This document shows positions 45,701-56,500 of a stretch of 64,000 nucleotides of DNA, piece by piece. The notes beneath the pieces were generated by a model. It saw only the letters and a program-made list of their open reading frames with translations. It made no database searches and was not told the origin of the DNA. This stretch comes from Ferruginibacter sp. (GTDB taxonomy: Bacteria; Bacteroidota; Bacteroidia; Chitinophagales; Chitinophagaceae). The first letter of the stretch is position 1, and the number at the start of each line of letters is the position of its first letter. A program made the translations under genes and the position numbers. Where the stretch lies: contig JAEUVU010000016.1 of the NCBI GenBank assembly GCA_016786725.1, positions 1 to 64,000 on the forward strand. The letters are read 5' to 3'.

Positions 45701-46570
45701 TTCTCAAACGATACATCTTCCAACACCGCTATTGGTTACAGGGCTTTAAGAAGTGTATCAACGGGTGCAAACAATACTTCTTTGGGATTAAACAGTGGTA
45801 ACAATCTTACTACCGGTTTCAATAATACTTTTTTGGGCGCTCAAAGCCAGGCGGCACTTACCAGCGTTACAAACGCCACAGCAGTTGGCTACCAGTCAAC
45901 AGCCGTTCAGGACAATTCATTGACCTTAGGAAGCGTTAGTGGTATAAATGGTGCCAGCGCTACTGTAAGTGTAGGGATAGGGACCAACACTCCCAATGCC
46001 CGAATGCATATTGTGCGGAATGGAGCAAGCGGTGGAACCTACCAGTCTGAATCGGGCCTGATTCTTGAAAACAGTTCCATCTTCACGCTGCAGTTTTCTA
46101 CCCCCAATGCATCCCCTGCCCTGATACGTTCCGGCAATGCATCAACCCCCCAACGCAGCGGCATTACATTTGAAGCCGACAGCTCTATTAACTTCAACAG
46201 CGGCGGTTCTCTAAACCGTATGATTATTGATAATACCGGCTTTGTGGGTGTACGTACCTCGGCCCCTGCCAGTTACTTAGATGTATCCGGCTCTATGGGA
46301 AATGCCATTTCCGCCTCCACTGTATCTGCTGCGCTTGATCAGTTTGACCACACACATATTATCTTACCAACCGCTGCTGCAGTAACAATAACAATACCGG
46401 CTGCCAATACCTGCTCCCGGCGTGAATACGTGATCGTAAACCAGGACAACTCGGTTCACAATTTCAGTATAACCTATCTTGATTTTTCTGCAGCCGCGGT
46501 TACAACCATTCCTGTTAACAGCAGCATTAGCATACAAAGCAACGGCACTAATTGGTACCGAACCAGGTAG
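42713..46570 (+). CDS. Secreted repeat-fibre protein 2 (two cap-shaft units in tandem)
   Basis: A 1285-residue protein with a signal peptide (1-19, ending KANAQ). Its plan is duplicated: a cap (LLDIKSTSKGVLVPRM ... FYYFDGSAWLWL) at about 35-100, a shaft of about 17-residue N-T-A-V-G repeats at about 140-395, then a neck (NATAIGTRATVAQSNSMVLG ... VGIGTNAPN). A second cap (SLDITSTSRGILIPRM ... FHYFDGANWVWI) appears at about 427-485, followed by a longer shaft (about 540-1065), a second neck, and a non-repetitive beta tip of about 200 residues ending NGTNWYRTR. No sorting domain is recognised. It is presumably a long surface fibre; internal duplication explains the two caps. Confidence 0.85.
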   Translation: MKQLFIIAACIFFIQKANAQSVAINTDGSTANPSALLDIKSTSKGVLVPRMSKAQKNAIAGPATGLLVFQDAPDSVGFYYFDGSAWLWLATANNAADWRIIGNAGTDTAVNFIGTTDNMPIRFKQNNNWIGQFNSNNSNFFIGTNSGRNTTVSTNTAFGANSLASNTSGIGNLAVGAGALTANAVGNRNTAIGDSAMFTQSFTNSNVSYDMDNTAVGSKALFFNQPTTNANGFKNTAIGSEALYLNTTGFENTAVGTGAMHDNITGQQSTAVGRSANRLSKSGNFNTYMGFEAGYHDSISNNNVGVGYRALRNSSNGQNTALGSAALSANTSGASNVSIGYVSLSSNTTGGLNTAIGMNSMFTNISGSNNVTVGALANVTASNLSNATAIGTRATVAQSNSMVLGSITGINGATVTPNVGIGTNAPNTSSSLDITSTSRGILIPRMSKAQKNAIATPATGLMVYQNAPDSTGFHYFDGANWVWIVGNSTADTIGWRTAGNLGTDTARHFIGTRDNMPIRFKQNNGWLGQFDSNTDNYFIGQGAGQSITSGTSNIAIGDSALAKTTFPFLNVAIGTAALRNNTSGFFNTAIGAGAMLNNISSSSNVAMGNTTLASHKTGDNNTAVGSNAMSGDTIGFNNVSIGAYSMMNAKNPQFNTAIGVNALTNTGVNAANNGLNGNFNVAVGYNSASNIKAGFGNVAIGNDALSQDSAGASNTAIGNGSMISFSGDGDMNVAVGSFAMRNAKGSNKVAVGVNSLANDTSANGNTAVGYLSMFINRRGVNNVAVGTSALYGNFSASRNVAIGDSALFNNNFSVASGNHFTNNTAVGYKALSANNPTSLTDGINNTSVGSESLLSNTNGFSNTAIGTKALNLNTNGSSNVAVGANALEKGRGIFNHFNVAVGAQALQNDSTSFGGNTAIGFQAGLNNSGGDGNYYGGFIAARSMASGNNNTVVGSEAMQNHSSGDSNVVVGARAMGTTVAPLKTGNYNTAVGFEALFSNDTSSNTAIGYRALRSVSTGANNTSLGLNSGNNLTTGFNNTFLGAQSQAALTSVTNATAVGYQSTAVQDNSLTLGSVSGINGASATVSVGIGTNTPNARMHIVRNGASGGTYQSESGLILENSSIFTLQFSTPNASPALIRSGNASTPQRSGITFEADSSINFNSGGSLNRMIIDNTGFVGVRTSAPASYLDVSGSMGNAISASTVSAALDQFDHTHIILPTAAAVTITIPAANTCSRREYVIVNQDNSVHNFSITYLDFSAAAVTTIPVNSSISIQSNGTNWYRTR

Positions 46571-46910
46571 TGTACGATTATTAGTACATCTCTCAAAGTA
46601 TATTAATAATTCATTCCAATAATTCGTAACATTTTTGCAATTTGCAAAAAGAATTTGTTTAATATCAAAACAGGTATTTCTACTTCCTGTTTCAAGTAAC
46701 TGTTCATTTATTTTCGCCTCATAATTTTGAGTATTTGCGGGTACTGCTGCAAGAGAGTAAAATAGTGCGTATTTAAAAGCTGTTTTTTAAAAAATTATGC
46801 TACCTTAACGCCCTCAAACAGCCCCCGGATAAACTCAATACCTGCAAAAGCTTTTCAATTTCCTGTGAAGAACTGTTAAACTAAGATTATCAAACTTTTA
46901 GAAATCTTCT
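46571..46910. other. 340 bp upstream region of fibre gene 3
   Basis: No gene. It contains a perfect 9 bp inverted repeat TTTTTGCAA/TTGCAAAAA with a 1 nt loop (46632-46650) and AAACAGG/CCTGTTT with an 11 nt loop (46668-46692). The last 75 bp resemble the DNA upstream of fibre gene 4 (around 53470-53515), including a shared CAAAAGC core, which suggests that gene and control region were duplicated together. Confidence 0.5.
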
Positions 46911-49900
46911 ATGACTAAACTTTTACGTTTAGTGTTTGCCATTATTGTTGCAATCACTTTACATTTTACCGCCAATTCACAATCAGTAAGCATTAACACA
47001 ACCGGAGCAGTTGCCGATCCCAGCGCTATACTGGATGTTACCAGTACCGCCAAAGGCGTATTGGTAACACGCATGACCAAAGCCGAAAAAAATGCCATTG
47101 CCACACCGGCAAATGGATTATTGGTTTTTCAAACCGGGCCGGATAGTATCGGCTTTCATTATTACGATCAGCCAAACACAAGCTGGGTGTACATCAATAC
47201 CAATGGCTTTGCCAATGATACTACGGCGTGGAAACTAACCGGCAACAACAATGTAGCCGATACCAGTTTTCTGGGCAGCATCAATAACAAGGCATTAAAA
47301 TTCAGGGTGTATGATACCACAGCAGGCATAGTTGACAGCACCAGCGGTAATACAGCATTGGGTTACAAATCGCTGAGGGTAAACACAGGTGCCGGCTTTT
47401 ATGCCAATACCTCAATGGGCTTCGGTGCAGGTCAGGCACTTACTTCAGGATACTCAAATACTTTAATGGGCCGCCATTCACTTTCGCTTACAGGCGTTTC
47501 CACTCAAAATACTGCCATTGGCGATAGTGCCATGGGCAGGGCTGTAAGCAGCCATGCTAATACAGCTGTAGGTTTTCAGGCATTAAAACAATATAATGGT
47601 TTGGGATTTTTAACCTATAACACTGCCATTGGATATGCATCACAAAGTGCAGCAACAGGTACTGTTAACGGGCCTTTCAGCTATTACAACACTTCGGTAG
47701 GTGGTTTTGCCATGGCCGATAATGTAGCAGGCTTTGATAATGTTGCCATTGGTGTAAGTGCGCTGCGATATAATGATTCCAGCGCCAGCAACACCGCTAT
47801 TGGCATAAATGCTATGGCTTATCACAAGCGCAGCGGCTTTAACAGTAATGTGGCAATTGGTTCTTTTGCGCTTGAAAACGACAGCATTGGCGTATGGAAT
47901 ACGGTAGTAGGTTCAGAAGCCATGCAGAATGCAAAAAGAGGAAGCGTGAATGTAGCAGTGGGTTTCCGATCTATGAAGGCGCATAAGGATGGAGGCGAAA
48001 ATACCGCAGTGGGTGTTGGCTCGCTGGAGGCAGACTCTTCCGGAACTCAAAATACAGCAATAGGCCGCTCGGCATTATTCTTAAATAAAACAGCAGCACG
48101 CAATACGGTAGTAGGAGCCGAAGCGGGTGTATTCAATAATTCAAATCAAACAAACCCGCTGCAGGGCAGCGAAAATACTTACGTCGGCTTTAACACCGGG
48201 CGCTTTGCTAATATTGGCCGCAAAAATGCTGTGGTGGGCGCTTTTGCTTTGGAAGGTACAGGTGCTTATGGCGACCAACCAACTTTAGATGCTTACAGCC
48301 GAAACAGTGTAGTGGGCGACTCTGCCGCCTTACGCACTTTTGGCAACGACAATGTGGCCATGGGTTTTAAAGCATTAAATGCAAACACTTCGGGATCTCA
48401 GCATGTGGCAATCGGTAGCGGCGCTTTGCGCAATACAACATCTACCTATCCTAATACCGCAGTAGGTTATTTAAGCCTGGATAGTAATACAACAGCCGGG
48501 GCCAACACTGCTGTGGGCAGTTATTCGCTTTCAATAAATAAAACAGGATTTAATAATGTGGCGATAGGTAATGCGGCGATGTATGAAAGTGAGGCCGGAA
48601 ACAATAATGTGGCTGTAGGTAACGATGCAGGCCGTTTTTTAGGAGCCAGTCAGAATACAGCCATCGGTTCCGCAGCTTTACGCAACGACAGTACCGGTTC
48701 AAACAATGTGGCTGTTGGTTATGGCGCATCTACAAATGATACTACCAGCCAAAATACAACCATGGGGGCTTTTGCTTTGCGGTTTAACAAAAGAAGCGAA
48801 AATATGGCCATAGGTTATGCTGCCGGCAACGCATTCGGATTTACCAATTCCACGGGTAACGTGTTGTATGGAACTGAAAATACAACCATTGGCTACAGGG
48901 CCAATCAGGGCAACGCTACCGGAAGAAAAAATACCGTTGTGGGTTACAGGGCTCTGGCAATGGCTGCTGATAACAGTTACTGGTTTGGCGGCGGTTCTAA
49001 TGCGCAGGATTTTTTAAGTTTTAACACAGCTATTGGCGATTCATCGCAAACCGGTACCATCGGCAGCCGGAATACCTCGGTTGGCCATGCCACCTTACAG
49101 AAAAATGATCAGGGCAGCCAAAACACCGCCATGGGCGATTCGGCCATGGCGAATGCAGTGCTTGCTGCTGCCAATGAGGCCTATGGCTATAATGCTTTGA
49201 AGTCATTAAAAAACCAGTATGCCAATGGTATCTGGACTACCGCTGTAGGCGGCCAGGCCATGGAATATGATACCAGTTCTTATGCAACTGTAGCGGTTGG
49301 TTTCCGTGCTTTGCGCAATCCCGTAAAAGTATCAGAGAGCGTTGCGCTTGGTGTAGGCGCAATGGAACATGGCGACAGTACATTCTGGAATGTGGCAGTT
49401 GGCCGTGGTGCCATGTTTAACATGGGTAATTCAAACCAGAACGTGGCAGTAGGAACCTGGGCAATGAACAATAAAAAATCAGGCTATTATAACAATGCCC
49501 TGGGCCTTTTTGCGATGGATCTGGATTCGATTGGTATTGGTAATGTGGGTATAGGAACCTCGGCCTTGCGTTTTAATAAGCAATCGCAGGAAAATGTGGG
49601 CCTTGGTCTTAATGCTGGCTACTATTTCAGTGGCACGGGTTCGGGACAAATCGGCGGTAACATATTCCTGGGTTCGTATGCAGGCCGGGGTGCAACAACA
49701 GGCGCCACAGGCCAGTATAACAATGTTATGGGTTATCATGCATTGGAACAATTTACCACTGCCCATAACAATGTTGCCATTGGCGATTACAGTATGCAGA
49801 ACAATGTGAGTGGCTACGAAAGTGTGGCCATTGGTACAGAATCTTTCCGGGCCAATAAAGGCACCGGCCTGCAATCAGTGGCAGTCGGCGCATTCACCTT

Positions 49901-51245
49901 AGCCTCAGACACAAGTACGGGCCTGAATACGGCTGTTGGGGGTTTTGCTGCCTTTTCAAATACAAGCGGCAATGCAAACACTGCATTAGGATCAAGTACT
50001 CTGGCTTTAAATACTACCGGTGCATTTAATACGGCTGTTGGGCAAGCTGCTCTTTTCTCTCATCAGAAAAACAACGGTAATGTTGCCATAGGCAGCAATG
50101 CCATGCAAAATGATACAACAGGAACCAACAATACTGCTGTAGGCACTTCTGCATTATTCATTAACAGCAATGGTACCGGTAATACTGCTATTGGGCGAAA
50201 TGCTGCCAATACCAATACCATCGGCACCAACAATACAATGCTTGGATTTGAATCTGATGTTTCAGTCAACAACCTTACCAACGCAACTGCCATAGGTTAC
50301 AGGGCTTTAGCGGCTCAAAGCAATACAATGATATTGGGAAGCATTAATGGTACTAATGGAGCTACTTCAGATACAAAAATAGGAATACGGACTACCACAC
50401 CTGATTCTATCTTATCTGTTGCTGATAACTTTTTAGTCGGTACTTCAGGAACCGTACAATACGATAACAGTGTACCGGTTATGAGTTATATGTTTAAAAG
50501 CGGGGCCGGCAATGCCGACAGGATGGTGGTTGCCCATAGCCCGGCTTTTCCTACTTATGGGTTGCAATACCAGGATGCCACTGATAAATTTCATTTTCTT
50601 TCGGCCGGAGCAGAAGTAACTACCATTGACCTGACCAATGGCAGGTTGGGTATCGACAATCCGAACCCCAGCGATTTATTGCACGTAGGAACAGGAACGG
50701 GCGCCAGGATTCGCATTGGTACTGCTGAAAGTATTGAAGATTTTGGTGCAAATATATTGGCTGTTAATGCAAGCTTTTACCCAACTACCAATAACACCCG
50801 AACACTTGGTGCTGCAGGCTTCAGATGGTCTGAAGTTTTTGCTGTTAACGGTGTAATAAACACTTCTGATGCAAGAGAAAAAGAGAATATCAACGATCTT
50901 AGTTATGGATTGAAAGAAGTAATGAAGCTACGGCCGGTAAGCTATACATGGAAAGACAACCCGCAATGGGGCAAAAAACTCGGGTTTATTGCACAGGAAG
51001 TAAAACCCATATTAGGCGAAGTGGTACAAGTTGGAGATCTTAAAACCAATACACCTGCAACGGACATTGATACAAAAGCTGCAACAAAAACAGAAAGCGA
51101 CAGAATGGGCATTTTTTATTCAGACATCATCCCGGTTGCAGTTAAAGCAATACAGGAACAACAGCAGATCATAGAAAAACAACAAAAACAAATTGATGAG
51201 TTAACAAAAAGACTGGAAAAGCTGGAACAGAAACCAAAAGAGTAA
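46911..51245 (+). CDS. Secreted repeat-fibre protein 3 with C-terminal peptidase S74 chaperone domain
   Basis: A 1444-residue protein with a signal peptide (1-23, ending TANSQ), the shared cap (AILDVTSTAKGVLVTRM, NAIATPANGLLVFQ) and a long shaft (about 140-1120) of N-T-A-V-G-x-x-A-L repeats, many carrying the variant A-I-G-D-S-A-M. The neck NATAIGYRALAAQSNTMILG follows. The C-terminal 130 residues are a peptidase S74 (tail-spike intramolecular chaperone) domain, with TSDAREKENI holding the Ser and Lys of the self-cleaving dyad, then LRPVSYTWKD, LGFIAQEVKPIL and a terminal coiled coil rich in Gln/Glu/Lys. S74 domains trimerise the protein and then cut themselves off in phage tail spikes and related fibres, so this fibre is probably a trimer. 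Confidence 0.9.
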   Translation: MTKLLRLVFAIIVAITLHFTANSQSVSINTTGAVADPSAILDVTSTAKGVLVTRMTKAEKNAIATPANGLLVFQTGPDSIGFHYYDQPNTSWVYINTNGFANDTTAWKLTGNNNVADTSFLGSINNKALKFRVYDTTAGIVDSTSGNTALGYKSLRVNTGAGFYANTSMGFGAGQALTSGYSNTLMGRHSLSLTGVSTQNTAIGDSAMGRAVSSHANTAVGFQALKQYNGLGFLTYNTAIGYASQSAATGTVNGPFSYYNTSVGGFAMADNVAGFDNVAIGVSALRYNDSSASNTAIGINAMAYHKRSGFNSNVAIGSFALENDSIGVWNTVVGSEAMQNAKRGSVNVAVGFRSMKAHKDGGENTAVGVGSLEADSSGTQNTAIGRSALFLNKTAARNTVVGAEAGVFNNSNQTNPLQGSENTYVGFNTGRFANIGRKNAVVGAFALEGTGAYGDQPTLDAYSRNSVVGDSAALRTFGNDNVAMGFKALNANTSGSQHVAIGSGALRNTTSTYPNTAVGYLSLDSNTTAGANTAVGSYSLSINKTGFNNVAIGNAAMYESEAGNNNVAVGNDAGRFLGASQNTAIGSAALRNDSTGSNNVAVGYGASTNDTTSQNTTMGAFALRFNKRSENMAIGYAAGNAFGFTNSTGNVLYGTENTTIGYRANQGNATGRKNTVVGYRALAMAADNSYWFGGGSNAQDFLSFNTAIGDSSQTGTIGSRNTSVGHATLQKNDQGSQNTAMGDSAMANAVLAAANEAYGYNALKSLKNQYANGIWTTAVGGQAMEYDTSSYATVAVGFRALRNPVKVSESVALGVGAMEHGDSTFWNVAVGRGAMFNMGNSNQNVAVGTWAMNNKKSGYYNNALGLFAMDLDSIGIGNVGIGTSALRFNKQSQENVGLGLNAGYYFSGTGSGQIGGNIFLGSYAGRGATTGATGQYNNVMGYHALEQFTTAHNNVAIGDYSMQNNVSGYESVAIGTESFRANKGTGLQSVAVGAFTLASDTSTGLNTAVGGFAAFSNTSGNANTALGSSTLALNTTGAFNTAVGQAALFSHQKNNGNVAIGSNAMQNDTTGTNNTAVGTSALFINSNGTGNTAIGRNAANTNTIGTNNTMLGFESDVSVNNLTNATAIGYRALAAQSNTMILGSINGTNGATSDTKIGIRTTTPDSILSVADNFLVGTSGTVQYDNSVPVMSYMFKSGAGNADRMVVAHSPAFPTYGLQYQDATDKFHFLSAGAEVTTIDLTNGRLGIDNPNPSDLLHVGTGTGARIRIGTAESIEDFGANILAVNASFYPTTNNTRTLGAAGFRWSEVFAVNGVINTSDAREKENINDLSYGLKEVMKLRPVSYTWKDNPQWGKKLGFIAQEVKPILGEVVQVGDLKTNTPATDIDTKAATKTESDRMGIFYSDIIPVAVKAIQEQQQIIEKQQKQIDELTKRLEKLEQKPKE

Positions 51246-51370
51246 ATCACCCAAAAAGGGGACATGAAAAGCCTGATAAAAACTGTAAATTACAGCCATA
51301 TAGTAAATGGATTCATCCGCTTACTAATTAAATACAAAAACTAACTATAACAATTCATAAAATTGCCGGT

Positions 51371-52945
51371 ATGCAAAAAAATATATTAGCCACAATACTG
51401 CTGCTGTTTTTTTATAACTATGCTGTTAAGGCCCAGCAAATAGTAAGGGCCAGCGGTAACGTACAAATCGTTACTACTGCAGGAACCAAAACCGTAATTG
51501 ACGGCGGCGGCATCACCTTTTTAGGCACCAGCAGCTGGAAGGGAACCGACGATTCTCTATACCTAATTAAGACTTCTGCCACACCAACTGAAGGATGGCT
51601 TGATTCTACCGCCGCAGGCGCTATGGATGTCACCAGCACCGGCACTGTTTTTTTCAGGGGTACTAACAGGCAAAGTTTTTATGGTCCTAATACCCGCTTT
51701 TATAATATGACCGTTCGCAATGCTGTAGGAGATACCTTACTCTCTTCCTGCGAAGTAAGAAATAATTTGAGGCTGGATACCGGTTTTGTTTTCACAGAAA
51801 GTGGTTATGGTAGCGACAGCCTTTTGGTAAGCAATCCTGCCATCAATGCCATTTCATCAACCAGCAATTATACCGAAAGCTGGGTAAACGGCAGGCTTAG
51901 CCGCACCGGAAATGTAATTGGTACACCCCACCCTTCTCCAAACCCTGCTGTTTTTTACCTGTTCCCTATTGGCAAAACGGATAGTTTATATGCACCCATC
52001 AAACTTTCGAAAGTAAATAACACCACTACCACCTGGACGGCTGAATACTCGCCAAATACTCCATTCGACCGCAACAACAGGCAAAACCCGCCGATAGATC
52101 ATATAAGTGATGTTGAATACTGGGAAATAACAAGCAACAATCAATTCGGCACCAATGATGACGCAATGCTTAGTTTATCATGGAGGGGTTACAGCAGGGT
52201 TAGTGCCAATGCCACAGTAAGGGATAGCCTTTTGGTAGCCCAATATATAGATAACAGTGGATTCAGGTGGGAAGTGCCGGGCCTTTGGGCAACCGGGCGT
52301 GCAATTGGCCCCGATAGCTTATCCGGTTTTGTAACCTCCAACTCACCTACCAATAATTATAATTTTGCCGAGCGCCTGTTTACATTGGGTACTTTCAGCC
52401 AATTTAATTCTTTGCCTGTAAAACTGCTTTACTTTACAGCCATTGCAGATGGCAACAGGGTGCGCCTGAACTGGGAAGCTGCAAACGAACAGGAAACAGT
52501 TAAGTATGAAATTGAAAGATCGCTCAATGCAAGCAGCTACGGCCGCATTGGAACAGTACTTTCAAGGCAGCTTTCTCAATCGGCCTATGTTGATTTTGAT
52601 AATTCCCCTGCATCCGGCTGGAATTATTACCGCCTGAAAATATTTGATAAATCAGGTGCTTTCACTTATTCACCCGTAAGGCCTGTTAAGTTTGAAAAAG
52701 GAATGGAGTATGTAAAGGTATTCCCCGTTCCGGCAACAGATGTTTTAAATGTACTGCTGCCATCTTCGTATGTTAACAAGGTTACTTTATTGCTGTACAG
52801 TATGGATGGTAAATTCATCTCTAATTTAAAACCTGCTGTAAACAATGTACAACTGAATGTTAAACCGCTGCCAGGTGGCACTTATGTAATTAAAATAATG
52901 AAAGCAGACGGGCAGTCGGAAACTTATCCATTCATCAAACAATAA
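51371..52945 (+). CDS. Secreted protein with type IX secretion C-terminal sorting domain
   Basis: A 524-residue protein with a signal peptide (1-21, ending YAVKAQ). The body is beta-rich. A fibronectin-like stretch near 350-430 (LPVKLLYFTAIADGNRVRLNW, EQETVKYEIERS) is common before T9SS tails. The last 80 residues are a type A sorting domain (VKVFPVPATDVLNVLL, the LLLYSMDGKFI strand, GGTYVIKI). The protein should cross the outer membrane by T9SS and be anchored to the surface. It follows fibre gene 3 by 125 bp and precedes a small secreted-protein gene by 11 bp. The ligand or activity is unknown. Confidence 0.9.
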   Translation: MQKNILATILLLFFYNYAVKAQQIVRASGNVQIVTTAGTKTVIDGGGITFLGTSSWKGTDDSLYLIKTSATPTEGWLDSTAAGAMDVTSTGTVFFRGTNRQSFYGPNTRFYNMTVRNAVGDTLLSSCEVRNNLRLDTGFVFTESGYGSDSLLVSNPAINAISSTSNYTESWVNGRLSRTGNVIGTPHPSPNPAVFYLFPIGKTDSLYAPIKLSKVNNTTTTWTAEYSPNTPFDRNNRQNPPIDHISDVEYWEITSNNQFGTNDDAMLSLSWRGYSRVSANATVRDSLLVAQYIDNSGFRWEVPGLWATGRAIGPDSLSGFVTSNSPTNNYNFAERLFTLGTFSQFNSLPVKLLYFTAIADGNRVRLNWEAANEQETVKYEIERSLNASSYGRIGTVLSRQLSQSAYVDFDNSPASGWNYYRLKIFDKSGAFTYSPVRPVKFEKGMEYVKVFPVPATDVLNVLLPSSYVNKVTLLLYSMDGKFISNLKPAVNNVQLNVKPLPGGTYVIKIMKADGQSETYPFIKQ

Positions 52946-52956
52946 AATACTTATAA

Positions 52957-53328
52957 ATGAACAAGATAAAATTATTATTGATCCTTTCAATATGCTTAAC
53001 AGCAAAGGCTGTGCAGGCTCAGCAGCCCGAAGAAAAAACTGTAAAACCCTTACCTGCAGCATTAACAAAATCACCGGCCGCAGATAAAGCTTCGGCTCAG
53101 CCTGTTGCCAAACAAATGCCTTCCGATGCAGTTCCTGCAGTGCCATCACCTTCAAATACTACAGTTATAACAGAAGACATGAAGGGTGTTGAAATTAAAA
53201 CGGGAGATAAAAAAGGACAGGAAGTAAAAAATATGGACAGGCTAAAAACATCAACCATTGAAACCGGAAAAAAGAATGAGCCTGCCCCAAAGCCAAAGCC
53301 CGTGGCAATGGTTGCCCCAGAAGGTTAA
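52957..53328 (+). CDS. Small secreted Pro/Ala/Lys-rich protein
   Basis: A 123-residue protein with a signal peptide (1-22, ending AVQAQ). The mature part is low complexity: PLPAALTKSPAADKASAQPV, then a charged stretch GVEIKTGDKKGQEVKNMDR, and a PKPKP tail. No family is recognised. It starts 11 bp after the T9SS protein and is likely co-transcribed. It has the same design as the 151-residue protein behind fibre gene 4. A periplasmic or surface linker, perhaps accessory to the fibres, is my guess only. Confidence 0.75.
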   Translation: MNKIKLLLILSICLTAKAVQAQQPEEKTVKPLPAALTKSPAADKASAQPVAKQMPSDAVPAVPSPSNTTVITEDMKGVEIKTGDKKGQEVKNMDRLKTSTIETGKKNEPAPKPKPVAMVAPEG

Positions 53329-53540
53329 TTGAAATAATGTAGTTGATCATAGCCACGTGCTTTAAAAACATTTACCCGTTTGTGGTATTTTTTAAAAAGT
53401 GTTTTGTAATTAGTTTTGTTCGGCTCCTCATAACAGATATTTTCTGTTTACTGATAGCTGCCCTGTAAACCCAATTCCATCAAAAGCCTTCCATATCCCG
53501 GAAGAAAAGTTTTTTATTTTTTAACCTTATCTGCTTTATT

Positions 53541-56500
53541 ATGACAAAATTTGTACGTTTTGCATTTGCCATTTCTTTTGCAATCGTTTTACACTTTACC
53601 GCTAACGCACAATCAGTAAGTATCAACACAAGCGGCGCCACTGCCGACCCCAGTGCGATACTGGATGTTACCAGTACCACCAAAGGTGTGCTGATACCCC
53701 GTATGGACAAAACCCAAAGGAATGCGATTGCCACGCCGGCAACTGGTTTGCTGGTTTATCAAACTGCACCTGACAGCGCAGGATTTCATTATTTTGATGG
53801 AGTACAGTGGATCTGGCTTTCCGGAACATCGGACAGTACTGCCTGGAAAATAACCGGTAACAGCAATATTACATCGGCCAATTTTTTAGGAACTACTAAT
53901 GATAGTGCTTTGCGTTTCCGGGTACGAAATATACCCTCCGGAATTGTTGACAGCATCAACGGATCAACTGCCCTGGGTTATTCTGCATTACGCACAGATA
54001 ATGGGGGATTTGCCAACGTGGCCCTTGGCCGAAATGCCATGCAAAGCAACCGCAATGGCAGTTATAATACGGTAGCAGGTTACAATGCTTTAATAAACAA
54101 CGACAGTTCTTACTATACTACTGCGATAGGTTATAATGCCATGCTAAACCATAGAAATGGCTATTGGAATACGGCGGTAGGTATGCAGGCATTGCTTACT
54201 GATTCTACTGGTCAGCAAAATACTGCATTGGGTGTACAGGCATTGGTTAATAATAAAGTTGGATCAAACAATACTGCAGTGGGTACCAATTCGCTGTTTT
54301 TTAACCTTGCCAGTAATAATACAGCAGTAGGCCACACTGCCGGAGCCTACAATTCATACACGTTAACAGATCCAACAATAGCTATAGAAAATACAGCCAT
54401 TGGTTACCAGGCTGGTTATGGAAACTGGAACGGCAGTAAAAATACTTCACTTGGTTTCAGGGCTTTGTTTGCCTCGGGTGGTGGTTTTGTTTATGGCACC
54501 AACAGAAACACCGCTATAGGCGACAGCGCTATGGCCTTTAGCCTGGGTAGCAGAAATACCGTGGTAGGAACCGAAGCCTTTAGCCGTGCAGTTGCCGGTT
54601 CTGAAAATGTAGTAATGGGCGATAGCGCCATGGGCGGCGCATCAAATACAAATGGCAATGTTGCCATAGGTTACAAAGCGTTAAACAAGCAGGTAAATCA
54701 GGGATATAACACAGCCGTTGGTTATTTCAGCCAGCGTGACTCGTCAAAAAATACCTATTACAATACTTCAATTGGCGCTTATAGTATGGAGTACAACAGA
54801 ACCGGTATTTACAATACCGGCCTGGGTTTAAGCGCCATGCGTTTTGCAGACAGTACATCTTACAATACTGCTGTAGGTTCTGATGCCATGTACACACATA
54901 TAAAGGGAGACCTCAACACTGCTATTGGCCACCAGGCAATGGGCAGCGATAGCGCCGGCAGCATCAATGTGGCTGTTGGCTGGCGGTCTTTAAGAAACAA
55001 TAAAACTGGGCAGGAGAATACAGCTGTGGGTGTAGGTTCGCTTGAAGCAGATTCAAGTGGTAGCTGGAATACTGCTGTTGGCCGTTATGCATCGTTCCTG
55101 AATAAGAGTGGCCATTACAATGTATCAATGGGTATGCAGGCTGCTGTAGTTGGCGATACTGCAACTGCCACAACATTTCTTGGCTACCAGGCAGGATATA
55201 ATAACAAAAGTGATTACAATACCGGTGTAGGGGCATATTCTCTTGCCAGTAATAATTTTACAACCGGCAGCAATTTAACCGGTATCGAAAACACAGGCCT
55301 GGGTTATGGGTCTGGTTACCTGGTTAACCTGGGTTCTAAAAATACGGCGGTAGGCCACCAGGCTATGAGGGGCGTTACTTCTTATATTTCCGGTAACAGA
55401 AACGTGGCCATTGGCGATAGCGCCATGACCTATCTTACCAGTGGATCGGATAATGTGGCTGTGGGTATGCAGGCATTATTGCGCAACACCATTGCTTATA
55501 GCAATGTGGCCGTGGGCGGCAATGCTTTACGAAACAACACTGTTTCGGCACGTAATGTGGCTATGGGCGATTCTGCCATGTACACATACTCCTATAATCC
55601 CGGCGGCACTTTTACAAGCGACAATACCGCTGTTGGCAGCAAAGCCATGTTTAATACCCAGTCCACAACAACAGGTAATGGTACAAAAAATACTGCAGTG
55701 GGCAGCGAAGCTATGATTGAAAATACAACCGGTTATGCAAATACAGCTATGGGAGTAAGCGCCCTTAGGGAAAACACTACCGGCTTTGGCAATACAGTAG
55801 TAGGCCGCAGCGCCAACAGGCTTTCAAAAAAAGGCAATTATAATAATTATTATGGCCTTGAAGCAGCTTACAATGATTCAAGCGGAACCCATAACAATGC
55901 TATGGGTTACCTGGCTTCTTTTAACAACGACACTGCATCAAGGATAACAGCCATTGGTACATCAGCATTATACTCAAACAGGCACAGTGATAATGTAGCG
56001 GTAGGTTACCAGGCAGCTACCAATATGGATGGCGACCCAGTAAACTTCCCCAGTTTACAAAACACGATGATAGGCACAGAAGCCGGGTATGGATTTTGGG
56101 CAAGGGGAAGAAGTACAGGTGTGGGTTACAGGGCGCTGTATAATTACTCTAACGGAGGCATATATGGTTCATCAGTCGGCCGTAACGTAGCGATTGGCGA
56201 TAGCGCCATGGCGTTTACTTACGGAGCCTACAATGTGGCTGTGGGAACCGAAGCCCTGAGCCGGGCAGAGAACTCGGGAAGAAATGTTGCTGTTGGTGAT
56301 AGCAGTATGGGCGATACCTACCAGGTTTTTGATAATGTAGCCATCGGTTTCAGGTCGCTGGTCAAAGCAACAAGATCTTCACCAACTGCAACAGGTAATA
56401 CCGGCACTGGTGCCTACAGTTTGAGGCAGCTCACATCTGCTATCTGGAACACTGCCAATGGTTATTTTGCTTTGGAGAATGACAGCACCGGTAGTGAAAA

